Assembly (NCBI RefSeq): GCF_037969725.1
Contig: NZ_CP150203.1
Location: forward strand, 2,310,001-2,374,000
Origin: Paenibacillus sp. FSL W8-0426
GTDB lineage: Bacteria; Bacillota; Bacilli; Paenibacillales; Paenibacillaceae
Reading direction: 5' to 3'
DNA length: 64,000 nt
The position numbers were made by a program, and so were the translations under genes. Each line of letters opens with the position of its first letter. Position 1 is the stretch's first letter. This document shows positions 1 through 8,828 of this stretch, piece by piece. Below the pieces are notes generated by a model. It did no database searches. It was not told the DNA's origin and worked only from the letters and a program-made list of their open reading frames with translations.

Positions 1-14
1 GGGGTGGTGAACCT

Positions 15-1376
15 ATGAGAGTAAAACAATATGTCGTTGAGACCATGCCCGAAGCGATGCTTCAAATTCGGAAAGACTTGGGAAGCGACGCCGTCATTCT
101 GTCTACCAAAGAAGTCAAGGTTGGCGGCGTTCTCGGAATGTTTCGCAAAAAAAGAATTGAGGTTGTCGCCGCAATAGAAAAGGAAGAGAAGGGGGATGCG
201 GGTCGGCAGGTCACCGTACCGTCCGCGTCTTCGGTCCCCTTGGTACCTCGGACGCGAGTCCCTGAGGCTTATCGTCAAACAGCGAGTTCTTTTGCCCAGG
301 ATTTCGAGAAAAAAGTTTCGCCACAGGAAGAAAATCCGGAAATAAAAAGTGATCAAGTAGAAGAAATGCGTTCTGCGCCTGAACAAAACGATTTGGGCAG
401 GGGAGCTGCAGGTGCTGCTCCGGGTTCAGACGCCGAAGATAAACCGCGACCGGAAGGGGCGGATTTTTCGGTTTCAACGTCTGAAACGAATCAGCAATCG
501 GGCGAAACGCATGAACTGATGGCAGAGCTCCGGGATATCAAACGGATGATGAATAGGCTTGCACAGCAGGGAACAGCAGCTGATTCATTTCCGGAAGACC
601 TGGCTTCATTAAAGGATCGTTTGCAGGATCAGGAACTGTGGTCCGAACTCTCGGACAATTGGTTCGAAGAGGTGCTAAATAACGTGGAGGAAAACGAGTT
701 GGATCCAGAAGGCGCAAGGAGAGCGGTTCAGCAGGAAATTGTACGCTTTCTGATTGAGCGCATCGATGAAGGAATCCGACCCGATACCCGCATTGTCTAT
801 GTTGCCGGCCCTACCGGAGTAGGAAAAACAACGACGATTGCCAAGCTGGCGGCGGAGCAGATGTTCAACAAGCAGAGGAAAGTAGGTTTCATCACGTCCG
901 ATACCTATCGGATTTCGGCAGTAGAACAGCTCAGAACCTATGCATCCATTCTCAATGTTCCGCTGGAGGTCGTGCAGTCACCGGGAGATACGCAACGTGC
1001 TATCTCAAGGCTTCAGGAATGCGATCTGATCTTTATGGATACGGCAGGTAGAAACTATCGGAATGAATTGCTGGTTTCCGAGCTCCAGAGTCTGCTTGCG
1101 CCCGTGGAGCATAGCGAGACCTACCTGGTCATCAGCTTGACGTCGAAAAGCAGGGACATGATTGAAATTGCGAATCATTTCAGCAAATATGGGCTGGACA
1201 AAGTGATTTTCACGAAAATGGATGAAACCGGAAGTTATGGCCCGATGTTCAATCTGCTGCATCAATTTCCGATCAAGCTGGCATACCTGACCAATGGTCA
1301 GAATGTCCCGGATCATCTGTTGAAGCCCGATGCGGATCAATTGGCTGACATGTTGTTGGGAGAAACGAAGCAATGA
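15..1376 (+). CDS. flhF: Flagellar biosynthesis GTPase FlhF
   Basis: SRP-family GTPase that helps determine flagellar number and position, acting at the inner face of the membrane with FlhG. The 453-residue protein has a variable acidic/basic N-terminal part (about residues 1-180), then an N/G domain. The G1 loop GPTGVGKTTT lies near residue 264, followed by the SRP-type segment DTYRISAVEQLRTYA, the G3 motif DTAGR and the G4 motif TKMDE, so all GTPase motifs are present. The start ATG follows GGGGTGGTGA at positions 1-10, so the gene is complete although it sits at the window edge. Its end overlaps flhG by 4 bp, as expected inside a fla/che operon whose earlier genes (probably flhB/flhA) lie outside the window. 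Confidence 0.97.
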   Translation: MRVKQYVVETMPEAMLQIRKDLGSDAVILSTKEVKVGGVLGMFRKKRIEVVAAIEKEEKGDAGRQVTVPSASSVPLVPRTRVPEAYRQTASSFAQDFEKKVSPQEENPEIKSDQVEEMRSAPEQNDLGRGAAGAAPGSDAEDKPRPEGADFSVSTSETNQQSGETHELMAELRDIKRMMNRLAQQGTAADSFPEDLASLKDRLQDQELWSELSDNWFEEVLNNVEENELDPEGARRAVQQEIVRFLIERIDEGIRPDTRIVYVAGPTGVGKTTTIAKLAAEQMFNKQRKVGFITSDTYRISAVEQLRTYASILNVPLEVVQSPGDTQRAISRLQECDLIFMDTAGRNYRNELLVSELQSLLAPVEHSETYLVISLTSKSRDMIEIANHFSKYGLDKVIFTKMDETGSYGPMFNLLHQFPIKLAYLTNGQNVPDHLLKPDADQLADMLLGETKQ

Positions 1377-2260
1377 AAGATCAGGCATCTTCACTTCGAA
1401 AAATGGCTTCTGCTCCGCAGGACCACAAGGAGCCCGTGCGCGGCAGTCGTGCAGCCAGGCTGATCACGGTGGCCAGCGGCAAGGGCGGGGTGGGAAAATC
1501 CAACTTCACGCTGAATTTTGCGCTGTCCCTGCAAACGCTTGGCCGAAAAGTCCTTGTGTTTGATGCAGATATAGGGATGGCCAACATCGATGTTTTGATG
1601 GGTGCGTCGTCTACCTATAATTTGTATCATTTGTTATACCGAAAAAAGACCATCCATGAAATCGTGCAGCTGGGAGCAAATGGTTTGCCATATATCGCTG
1701 GTGGATCGGGCATGCAAGAATTGTTTTCGTTGTCAGATCGGGATTTGGAATACTTTGCTGCCCAAGTGGATGAGATTGCCCAGCACGTGGATTATATTAT
1801 TTTTGACACCGGAGCCGGACTTTCCAAGGAAAATATGAAATTTATCGAAGCTGCCGATGAGTGCTTGATTGTCACCACTCCTGAACCAACTTCCATTACC
1901 GACGCTTATGCTTTAATGAAAATCATTCATGGTCAGGAAAAGGTGACTCCCTTTCGACTGGTCGTTAACCGGGTGGATGACGAGCAGGAAGCTGGACGGG
2001 TGGCAGAAAAGCTGGCAGGGGTAGCCAAAAGGTTTCTGCATGCAGATATTCCGCTGCTAGGATCTATCTCGGAGGATCCCCAAGTGAGCAAAGCGGTGAA
2101 GAGGCAGGTGCCGTACTCCTTGGCCTATCCGAATGCCAGAGCTTCAAGGGATATACAGCGCCTTGCACTTCGTTATTTAGCCGTTCCTTCGGCAGCCGAA
2201 TCCGAAACCTTGACAGGAATCAGGGGATTTATGCAAAAGTGGCTCAGGAAAACAACATGA
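1373..2260 (+). CDS. flhG: MinD-like ATPase FlhG (FleN/YlxH)
   Basis: ParA/MinD-family ATPase that partners FlhF in controlling flagellar placement and number. After a basic leader of about 25 residues comes the deviant Walker A motif SGKGGVGKSNFT (near residue 35), followed by VFDADIGMANIDVLMG and the Walker B-like IIFDTGAGLS, typical of MinD/FlhG. The C terminus has basic and hydrophobic residues (FMQKWLRK) that could form a membrane-targeting helix. The length of 295 residues fits the family. The ATG overlaps the flhF stop as ATGA, suggesting translational coupling. Confidence 0.96.
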   Translation: MKDQASSLRKMASAPQDHKEPVRGSRAARLITVASGKGGVGKSNFTLNFALSLQTLGRKVLVFDADIGMANIDVLMGASSTYNLYHLLYRKKTIHEIVQLGANGLPYIAGGSGMQELFSLSDRDLEYFAAQVDEIAQHVDYIIFDTGAGLSKENMKFIEAADECLIVTTPEPTSITDAYALMKIIHGQEKVTPFRLVVNRVDDEQEAGRVAEKLAGVAKRFLHADIPLLGSISEDPQVSKAVKRQVPYSLAYPNARASRDIQRLALRYLAVPSAAESETLTGIRGFMQKWLRKTT

Positions 2261-2293
2261 TTTCTGAATAAGGAAACAGGGGTGTGAAACAAG

Positions 2294-3757
2294 ATGGCGG
2301 TGTATCAAGTATTGGTTGTCGATGATTCCGCTTTTATGCGCAAAATTGTTTCCGATTTGATTGAAGCGGATCCGGAATTCAAGGTTGCGGCAACCGCTTC
2401 AAACGGTAGAGAGGCGATACAAAAATCGTTGGATTTAAAACCCGATATCATTACTATGGACGTTGAAATGCCGGAAATGAACGGGCTTGATGCGCTCAAG
2501 TCCATCATGAAGCATTTTTATGTTCCGGTCATTATGTTGTCGGGTATTAATGAACAAGGCATGAAAGAGACCATTATGGCTCTTGAAGCCGGAGCGTTTG
2601 ATTTTATCCGCAAACCGTCCGTCTCCCAGGATCATGATATTCAGGATGTGGGGAAAGCGCTGATCGAACGGATGCGTGCGGCCATGGATGAGATCAAACA
2701 AAGGGAGAAACGCAGGGCGGCCGCTATTCAAAAAAGGGAAGAGGCCCAGATGATCCGTTTGGATCCTCCAACTGTGCAGGCTCCACAGTCAGAAACCAAA
2801 AAAGCCAATGAGAAAGCAGGCGATGCGACCAAAAAGCCAGCCATGCAGGCTGAACTGGTCAAACGTGCGCCGAGCGAGAACAATGAAAAGTTACGGATTC
2901 CTCCAAAGCCGATCCAATCATCGGCTAAGGATTCGAAGGCGAGTAAGCAACCTGCAGCCCCTAAAAGCAAACCGGCGCTTCAAACGGATGTTACCCGTGA
3001 ACCAGGCGAAACGCACTCAACCAAACGGTCACAGCCGACTCGGATGCCTCAAGAGATTCGTCCTAATGTATCAACGCGCATTGTGTCCGGTCAGGTTGCA
3101 GCTGCTTCGGCAAGCGACAATGCCAAAGGGGCCGCGCAAGCCGTGCCGGCTAGGAAACAGCTTTCCGGCTTAGAGGGGTCCTTTAATAAGATTATCGCAA
3201 TCGGTTGCTCGACAGGAGGGCCGCGCGCCCTTAAAACATTGCTCGAGCAACTGCCGGCCGATTTGCCCGCACCTGTTGTCATTGTGCAGCACATGCCGCC
3301 CAACTTTACACGTTCTCTGGCTCAGCGCCTGAATACATTCAGCCCGCTGCAGGTGGTCGAGGCCGAAGAAGGCATGGTTTTACAAAAAGGAACGGCTTAT
3401 ATTGCACCAGGCGGATACCATCTGAAGGTCAACAAGAGCGTAGACGGAAAGTATGTCGTAAAGTTGACCGAAGAGCAGCCTGTTAACGGGCATAGACCGT
3501 CGGTGGATACGATGTTCGAGTCATTGATGGACTTTGCTTCGCTGCAAAGGCATCTGGTTCTCTTGACCGGCATGGGGAGCGACGGAGCCCGGATGATGAA
3601 AAAGATGTACGATGCCGGGGTGACGTCTACCTTTGCAGAGAACGAAGAAACATGTGTTGTGTACGGTATGCCGCGTTCGGCAGTCGAGCTGCAATGTGTG
3701 CGACATCTTCTGCCACTGCAGGGGATCGCACCGAAACTTGTTCAAGCTGTGAAATAA
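2294..3757 (+). CDS. cheB: Chemotaxis response regulator protein-glutamate methylesterase CheB
   Basis: CheB demethylates (and deamidates) chemoreceptors when its receiver domain is phosphorylated by CheA. The receiver domain (about residues 1-125) has the acidic pair VVDDS and phospho-acceptor Asp56 in IITMDVEMPEMNG. The methylesterase domain starts near residue 295 and shows the catalytic triad regions: Ser in AIGCSTGGPRAL, His in VQHMPPNFT and Asp in LTGMGSDGARMM. At 487 residues the protein is much longer than the usual 340-380. The excess is a linker of about 155 residues rich in Lys, Glu, Ala, Pro and Gln between the domains. Both domains look intact, so function is assigned with confidence; the meaning of the long linker is unknown. 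Confidence 0.95.
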   Translation: MAVYQVLVVDDSAFMRKIVSDLIEADPEFKVAATASNGREAIQKSLDLKPDIITMDVEMPEMNGLDALKSIMKHFYVPVIMLSGINEQGMKETIMALEAGAFDFIRKPSVSQDHDIQDVGKALIERMRAAMDEIKQREKRRAAAIQKREEAQMIRLDPPTVQAPQSETKKANEKAGDATKKPAMQAELVKRAPSENNEKLRIPPKPIQSSAKDSKASKQPAAPKSKPALQTDVTREPGETHSTKRSQPTRMPQEIRPNVSTRIVSGQVAAASASDNAKGAAQAVPARKQLSGLEGSFNKIIAIGCSTGGPRALKTLLEQLPADLPAPVVIVQHMPPNFTRSLAQRLNTFSPLQVVEAEEGMVLQKGTAYIAPGGYHLKVNKSVDGKYVVKLTEEQPVNGHRPSVDTMFESLMDFASLQRHLVLLTGMGSDGARMMKKMYDAGVTSTFAENEETCVVYGMPRSAVELQCVRHLLPLQGIAPKLVQAVK

Positions 3758-3790
3758 ACGGAGTGTAACTCATGGAGGAGGTGCCTCACA

Positions 3791-5899
3791 ATGGACATGA
3801 ACCAATATTTATCCATGTTTATTGATGAGTCGAATGATCATCTGCAGTCCCTTAACGAAAATATGCTTCAACTCGAAAGCAACCCGGAGGATCTCGGTAT
3901 CGTACAGGTCATTTTTCGCTCTGCACATACCTTGAAAGGCATGGCCGCAACGATGGGCTTCGAAGATCTGGCATCCCTAACGCATAAAATGGAAAACGTA
4001 TTGGATTTGGTGCGTAACGAAAAATTGAAAATGCAGGATTTCATTTTTGACACCCTGTTCAAAGGGTTGGATGCACTGGAAACGATGGTACAGGACATTA
4101 CCAGCGGTGGAGAAGGAAAAGCGGACGTTTCCTCCATCGTAGCCGCTCTTCAGGCAATCGAAAGCGGTGAGTGGAAAGGTGGGGACACCCCTGCTGCCGA
4201 TGCAAGCCAATCGAGCGATTCGACAGAATTGGCGGCGGTTGAGCTGGACGAGTTCCAGTATTCCGTGCTCGAACAGTCCATCTCAGAGGGACATCAGGTA
4301 CATTTTATTGAAGTACATGTCAGTGAACAAAGCCAGCTTAAGGCTGTACGGGCGTATATGGTCTTTGATTTGCTGGAGCGCTCCGGCGAAGTGGTCAAGG
4401 CCTTCCCGTCGGTCGAGGATATAGAGCAGGATAAGTTTGAGCGCAGTTTTTCGTTGTATTACATAACAACCAAAGAAGCGCCGGAACTTGAAAAAGCGAT
4501 CTTGGGCATTTCAGAGATAGACAGTGCCAAAGTGGTTCCGCTGGATCAAGAATCGCTTCAACATATGACCAGTCAGGCTATTGCCGCAGCCGCAGAGTTG
4601 ACGGCAGCAGTCGAGGCGGCAACGGCCCCGGTTGCTGCAACTGTGGAGGCATCGCCCCAATCAGAGGGGGCCGCGAAAGAAGCAGCCCAAAAAGAAGCAG
4701 CCCAAAAAGAAGCAGCCAAGCCGGCTGCTCCCAAGCCGACTGCAGCGCCTTCACGAACCATTCGCGTCGACATTGAAAGACTTGACGTATTAATGAATCT
4801 TTTCAGTGAATTGCTGATCGATCGTTCCCGCCTGGAGCAGTTGGCAAGTGAAACGGGAAATAACGATTTGTCCGATACGGTAGCCCACTTGAGCAGGGTC
4901 AGCACGGATTTGCAAAATATCGTTTTGAAATTGCGGATGGTGCCGGTAGATACCGTATTTAACCGCTTCCCGCGGATGATCCGCGATTTGGCCAAAACGC
5001 TGGATAAAAAAATCGATCTTGTCATCACCGGCGCGGAAACCGAGCTGGACCGCACCGTCATTGACGAAATCGGAGATCCGCTCGTGCATTTGCTTCGAAA
5101 TGCGGTCGATCATGGCGTAGAGAATGTTGCAGAACGCATCGCAGCCGGGAAGCCGGAAATGGGCACCGTGAATCTGCGTGCATTCCATAGCGGGAACCAT
5201 GTCTTTATTGAGATCGAGGATGATGGCAAAGGAATCTATCGCGAAAAATTGTTGAAAACGGCGATTTCCCGAGGAGTCATTACCGAAGAGCAGGGAGCCA
5301 AAATGAGTGACGATGAAGTCAACCAGCTTTTGTTTGCTCCGGGCTTCAGCACAGCAGATAAAATTTCGGACATCTCCGGACGGGGCGTGGGACTGGATGT
5401 CGTTAAATCCAAAATCACCTCGCTTGGCGGCAATGTAACGATTCACTCGACGCCGGGCAAAGGCACGAATTTCTCGGTCCAACTGCCACTGACGTTGTCC
5501 ATCATTGCAGCGATGCTTGTGCGCCTCGGTTCAGAGAAATATGCCATTCCTCTTTCTTCCATCGTAGAGACGGCCATCGTGCAGCGTGAGCAGGTACGCA
5601 ACATTCACGGCAACAAGATGATTACGTTCCGGGAATCCCTTATTCCTTACCTTTCGTTAAGCGAGGTGTTTGGTGTACCCGATTTCAATGATGCCGATGA
5701 GAAAGAAACCGAAATCGTGGTTATTCGCAAAGGCGATCGCCTGGCAGCGGTGTCCGTTGAAGAATTTATCGGTCAGAGCGAAATCGTGCTGAAATCGATG
5801 GGGAATTATCTGCCTGCGATTGAAGGAATCTCTGGAGCTACGATCCTGGGTGATGGACAAGTTGCGCTTATCGTAGACCCCAATGCATTTATCAAATAA
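3791..5899 (+). CDS. cheA: Chemotaxis histidine kinase CheA
   Basis: Cytoplasmic kinase that autophosphorylates in receptor arrays and phosphorylates CheY and CheB. Domains in order: P1 HPt with phospho-accepting His46 in FRSAHTLKGMAA; a P2-like regulator-binding region (about 155-265); an Ala/Lys/Pro-rich linker with repeats of KEAAQ; P3 dimerisation helices starting at SRTIRVDIERLDVLMNLF; the P4 kinase domain with N-box HLLRNAVDHGVE and G-boxes DDGKGI and GRGVGLDVV; and a C-terminal P5 CheW-like domain ending ALIVDPNAFIK. The length of 702 residues is normal. GGAGG sits 7 bases before the ATG. It lies between cheB and cheW in the operon. Confidence 0.98.
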   Translation: MDMNQYLSMFIDESNDHLQSLNENMLQLESNPEDLGIVQVIFRSAHTLKGMAATMGFEDLASLTHKMENVLDLVRNEKLKMQDFIFDTLFKGLDALETMVQDITSGGEGKADVSSIVAALQAIESGEWKGGDTPAADASQSSDSTELAAVELDEFQYSVLEQSISEGHQVHFIEVHVSEQSQLKAVRAYMVFDLLERSGEVVKAFPSVEDIEQDKFERSFSLYYITTKEAPELEKAILGISEIDSAKVVPLDQESLQHMTSQAIAAAAELTAAVEAATAPVAATVEASPQSEGAAKEAAQKEAAQKEAAKPAAPKPTAAPSRTIRVDIERLDVLMNLFSELLIDRSRLEQLASETGNNDLSDTVAHLSRVSTDLQNIVLKLRMVPVDTVFNRFPRMIRDLAKTLDKKIDLVITGAETELDRTVIDEIGDPLVHLLRNAVDHGVENVAERIAAGKPEMGTVNLRAFHSGNHVFIEIEDDGKGIYREKLLKTAISRGVITEEQGAKMSDDEVNQLLFAPGFSTADKISDISGRGVGLDVVKSKITSLGGNVTIHSTPGKGTNFSVQLPLTLSIIAAMLVRLGSEKYAIPLSSIVETAIVQREQVRNIHGNKMITFRESLIPYLSLSEVFGVPDFNDADEKETEIVVIRKGDRLAAVSVEEFIGQSEIVLKSMGNYLPAIEGISGATILGDGQVALIVDPNAFIK

Positions 5900-5940
5900 A
5901 CATCATTTCCTAGCCTTACATTAATAAGGAGGTTTTATCC

Positions 5941-6402
5941 ATGGATCAAGAATTGAAAGTCATCGTCTTCAAACTCGGTTCCGAAGAGTACGGCGTAGAG
6001 GTGGAAAAGGTTCAGACGATTGAGCGCATGATGCCGATTACCCGGGTACCCAATACGTACTCTTTCGTAAAAGGCGTCATCAACCTGCGCGGCGTGGTCA
6101 TTCCCGTCATTGACCTCCGCGGCCGGTTTTCCTTGCCTGAAACGGAATATACCGATCAAACAAGAATCGTCATCGTCGCAGTAGGCGATATGCAGGTCGG
6201 CTTCATCGTAGACGCGGCCAACGACGTCATTGACATCAAGAGCAGTTCCATCGACAATCCCCCGGAAGTGGTTGGCGGCGTAAAAGCGAGATACTTGCGC
6301 GGCGTGGCCAAATTGGAGAATGAACGGTTGCTCATCATGCTTAACCTGAATGAAGTATTAAGCAGAAGCGAAATCGTTCAGCTGGAAAGCGTCGAGGGCT
6401 AA
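5941..6402 (+). CDS. cheW: Chemotaxis coupling protein CheW
   Basis: Adaptor linking chemoreceptors to CheA. The 153-residue protein is a single CheW-like SH3-type beta-barrel domain with the family signatures EEYGVEVEKVQTIERM, ITRVPNTYSFVKGVINLRG and VIPVIDLRGRF. The start ATG is preceded by AAGGAGG at 5928-5934. It sits between cheA and cheC, 41 bases after the cheA stop, as in Bacillus subtilis. Nothing unusual was seen. Confidence 0.97.
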   Translation: MDQELKVIVFKLGSEEYGVEVEKVQTIERMMPITRVPNTYSFVKGVINLRGVVIPVIDLRGRFSLPETEYTDQTRIVIVAVGDMQVGFIVDAANDVIDIKSSSIDNPPEVVGGVKARYLRGVAKLENERLLIMLNLNEVLSRSEIVQLESVEG

Positions 6403-6405
6403 ACC

Positions 6406-7032
6406 GTGGAAATATTCAACCGATTTGAGGGTATCCAGTTGGATGTGCTCAAAGAGGTCGGTAACATTGGAGCTGGCAACGCCGCTACGGCGTTGTCCCA
6501 GCTTTTGAACAAACCGATCGATATGGGCGTACCGACTGTGGAAATGCTTCCTTTTGAAAAAGTTGCGGATAAGGTCGGCGGCGATGAGCGCATCGTGGTC
6601 ACGGTGTTCCTCCGGGTGGAAGGTGAGGCGCCTGGCAACCTGTTTTTCATGATGGCTCCGGAAGCCGCCAAAATGCTGTTGAACCGGCTTGCCGGTTTTG
6701 AATTGAAGGAAGGTCTCGAGTTTACAGAAATGGAGCAGTCGGCTTTATCCGAAATTGGAAACATGTTGGCTGGCTCCTATCTGTCATCCTTAGCTGACTT
6801 TACCGGATTGTCCATGTATCCTACCGTTCCCGGATTGGCTGTCGATATGGCTGGGGCCATTCTTAGCTACGGGCTGTTGCAGTTCGGGGAAATGGGGGAC
6901 GACGCATTGCTCATTGACACCTCCTTTCTTGAAGGACAGGATCAAGTAGAGGGCCAATTTTTCCTGATTCCCGATCCTGCGTCATTCGCCAAGATTTTTG
7001 AGTCTTTAGGGGTGCCGCTGGATTATGATTGA
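6406..7032 (+). CDS. cheC: CheY-P phosphatase CheC
   Basis: CheC dephosphorylates CheY-P and is stimulated by CheD in the Bacillus-type adaptation system. The 208-residue protein shows both duplicated phosphatase helices with the E-x2-N signature: LKEVGNIGAGNAATALSQLL near the N terminus and ALSEIGNMLAGSYLSSLA in the middle. It starts with GTG only four bases after the cheW stop and overlaps cheD by 8 bp. That tight packing suggests coupled translation and matches the known CheC-CheD partnership. Confidence 0.96.
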   Translation: MEIFNRFEGIQLDVLKEVGNIGAGNAATALSQLLNKPIDMGVPTVEMLPFEKVADKVGGDERIVVTVFLRVEGEAPGNLFFMMAPEAAKMLLNRLAGFELKEGLEFTEMEQSALSEIGNMLAGSYLSSLADFTGLSMYPTVPGLAVDMAGAILSYGLLQFGEMGDDALLIDTSFLEGQDQVEGQFFLIPDPASFAKIFESLGVPLDYD

Positions 7033-7522
7033 AGACAAAAACATCGTCAAGGTCGGAATGGCGGATTTGAACATAGCCAAACTTCCCGGCATTATTCGAA
7101 CGACAGGCCTGGGATCTTGCGTGGGTTTAACGATGTACGATCCGCAGCTGAAGCTTGCCGGGATGGCACACGTTATGCTCCCAACGTCGGAAATCGCAAG
7201 AGAGGGAAACGTAAACAAGGCGAAATATGCAGATACCGCATTGCCCGAGCTCTTGGAGAAAATGCTGCAGTTAGGGGCTTCCCAGTCACGGATCGTATCC
7301 AAAATGGCCGGCGGCTCCCAAATGTTTTCTTTCTCGGGAGCAGGAGAGACGATGCGCATCGGGCCGAGAAATGCCGAGTCTTGCCGGGAATGGCTGGAGA
7401 AGCTTAAAATACCGCTTGTTGCCGAAGATACCGGTGGTAATTATGGCCGTACCATTGAAATGGATTGCGAAACCGGGCTTTTGACTATTCGAAGCGTACA
7501 AATGGGTGTAAAGGAACTATAA
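7025..7522 (+). CDS. cheD: Chemoreceptor glutamine deamidase CheD
   Basis: CheD deamidates receptor glutamines and binds CheC. The 165-residue protein shows the family core TTGLGSCVGLTMYD, with the presumed catalytic Cys, then GMAHVMLP, with the catalytic His, and the glycine-rich KMAGGSQMF segment. The ATG lies inside the end of cheC (8-bp overlap). CheB, CheC and CheD together show that this organism uses the multi-layered Bacillus-type adaptation scheme. Confidence 0.96.
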   Translation: MIEDKNIVKVGMADLNIAKLPGIIRTTGLGSCVGLTMYDPQLKLAGMAHVMLPTSEIAREGNVNKAKYADTALPELLEKMLQLGASQSRIVSKMAGGSQMFSFSGAGETMRIGPRNAESCREWLEKLKIPLVAEDTGGNYGRTIEMDCETGLLTIRSVQMGVKEL

Positions 7523-7526
7523 ACAT

Positions 7527-7967
7527 ATGATTGGAAACTACCGCATTAATCTTGGAGCAGGCATAGTCGGATTTATTCTGACTTTTTTTGTAGCATATAG
7601 CAGCAATGTGTTCGTGACCAGTTTAATTCGCGGGTTCATCGGATTCGTAGTCTGGTTTGTTCTTGCATATGGTCTACGCTGGGTGTTGGGCATGCTGCTG
7701 GCTCCTTCCCCGGAACATAATGGGTTCGATGTTGATTCCCTGAATAATCAGGCTGTCAAAGGTTCGCAGATGGACATCACACTTGAAGGCGATGGAGAAG
7801 AGCTGAACGACTTGCTCAAGAATGGACAGAACGCTTCCGCCGAGGCAGATCTTCCGACATCCGATAACACGAAGACGGATTTCACGCCATTAAACCCGCC
7901 GAAACTTGTGCGGACGAAAGAGCCGGAAGAGTTGGCGCAAGCTGTTCGTCACCTGACAGACAAATAA
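7527..7967 (+). CDS. Uncharacterised small membrane protein between cheD and sigD
   Basis: A 146-residue protein I do not recognise by name. It has two hydrophobic segments near the N terminus (about residues 10-30, IVGFILTFFVAYSS, and 35-58, FIGFVVWFVLAYGLRWVLG), followed by an acidic, polar cytoplasmic-type tail of about 90 residues with low sequence complexity. It begins 4 bases after the cheD stop and its stop nearly touches the sigD ribosome binding site, so it is clearly part of the fla/che transcription unit. A role in motility is inferred from position only. Confidence 0.8.
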   Translation: MIGNYRINLGAGIVGFILTFFVAYSSNVFVTSLIRGFIGFVVWFVLAYGLRWVLGMLLAPSPEHNGFDVDSLNNQAVKGSQMDITLEGDGEELNDLLKNGQNASAEADLPTSDNTKTDFTPLNPPKLVRTKEPEELAQAVRHLTDK

Positions 7968-7982
7968 GGAGGGTGAAGGCAA

Positions 7983-8771
7983 TTGAACGAGCGTAAAGCT
8001 GCACATTTGAACCATGCTGATCTATGGGAAAAGTGGAAGGAACATGGAGATCTTGATGCGAAGAAAAGTTTGATTGAAAAATATTTGCACATTGTTAATT
8101 ACGTTTCTGGCAGATTAGCCGTTGGTTTGCCTAAAAACGTACCTAAAGATGATCTCGAGAGCAACGGCGTCATGGGGCTGATCGATGCGCTCGAGAAGTT
8201 TGATTATGAAAGAGGCCTTCAATTCGAAACGTATGCTTCCTGGCGGGTGCGAGGGGCCATTCTTGACGGGCTGCGCCAAGGCGACTGGGTCCCACGTTCC
8301 GTTAGGGAGAAGGCCAAACGGATCGAAGACGCGTATCAACAACTGGAACAGACGTATCTGCGCTCTGTGACCGATGAAGAAATGAGCCAGTACCTGGATG
8401 TGTCCACAAAGGACTTTCAGCATATGCTTCAGGAGGTGGCCGTGATGTCATTGTGTTCCCTGGAAGACCCGATCCGGGAGGAAGAATCCGAAACGCGGCT
8501 TTCTTTAATGGTAGATGAAAAGGCCAAAAACCCGGACTACAAAGTGAACGAGTTTTATTTGAAGGAAGCACTGGTGCAGGGATTGGAAAAGCTGACCGTA
8601 AAGGAACGGACGGTGGTGTCCCTCTTGTATTATGAGGACCTTTCGCTCAGCGAGATCGCCGAGGTCATGTCCCTTTCCCCGTCGCGGATTTCGCAGCTGC
8701 ATTCCAAGGCGATATTAAGACTGCGCGGAACGTTGGACAAACAGAAGGAATTGCTGCTGAGCAGGGACTAA
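7983..8771 (+). CDS. sigD: Flagellar/motility sigma factor SigD (sigma-28, FliA family)
   Basis: RNA polymerase sigma factor for late flagellar, chemotaxis and autolysin genes. The 262-residue protein has region 2 (YVSGRLAVGLPKNVPKDDLES through FETYASWRVRGAILDGLRQGDWVPRSVR), the FliA signature, a region 3 segment and a region 4 helix-turn-helix (VVSLLYYEDLSLSEIAEVMSLSPSRISQLH). The start is TTG at 7983, preceded by the strong AAGGAGGGTGAAGG about 8 bases upstream. I found no anti-sigma factor FlgM in the window. Confidence 0.97.
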   Translation: MNERKAAHLNHADLWEKWKEHGDLDAKKSLIEKYLHIVNYVSGRLAVGLPKNVPKDDLESNGVMGLIDALEKFDYERGLQFETYASWRVRGAILDGLRQGDWVPRSVREKAKRIEDAYQQLEQTYLRSVTDEEMSQYLDVSTKDFQHMLQEVAVMSLCSLEDPIREEESETRLSLMVDEKAKNPDYKVNEFYLKEALVQGLEKLTVKERTVVSLLYYEDLSLSEIAEVMSLSPSRISQLHSKAILRLRGTLDKQKELLLSRD

Positions 8772-8828
8772 AATAGAAAATGATACGAATTTAGGGAGTG
8801 GAAGGTCTAATAAGGGGGAAGAGCTGCA

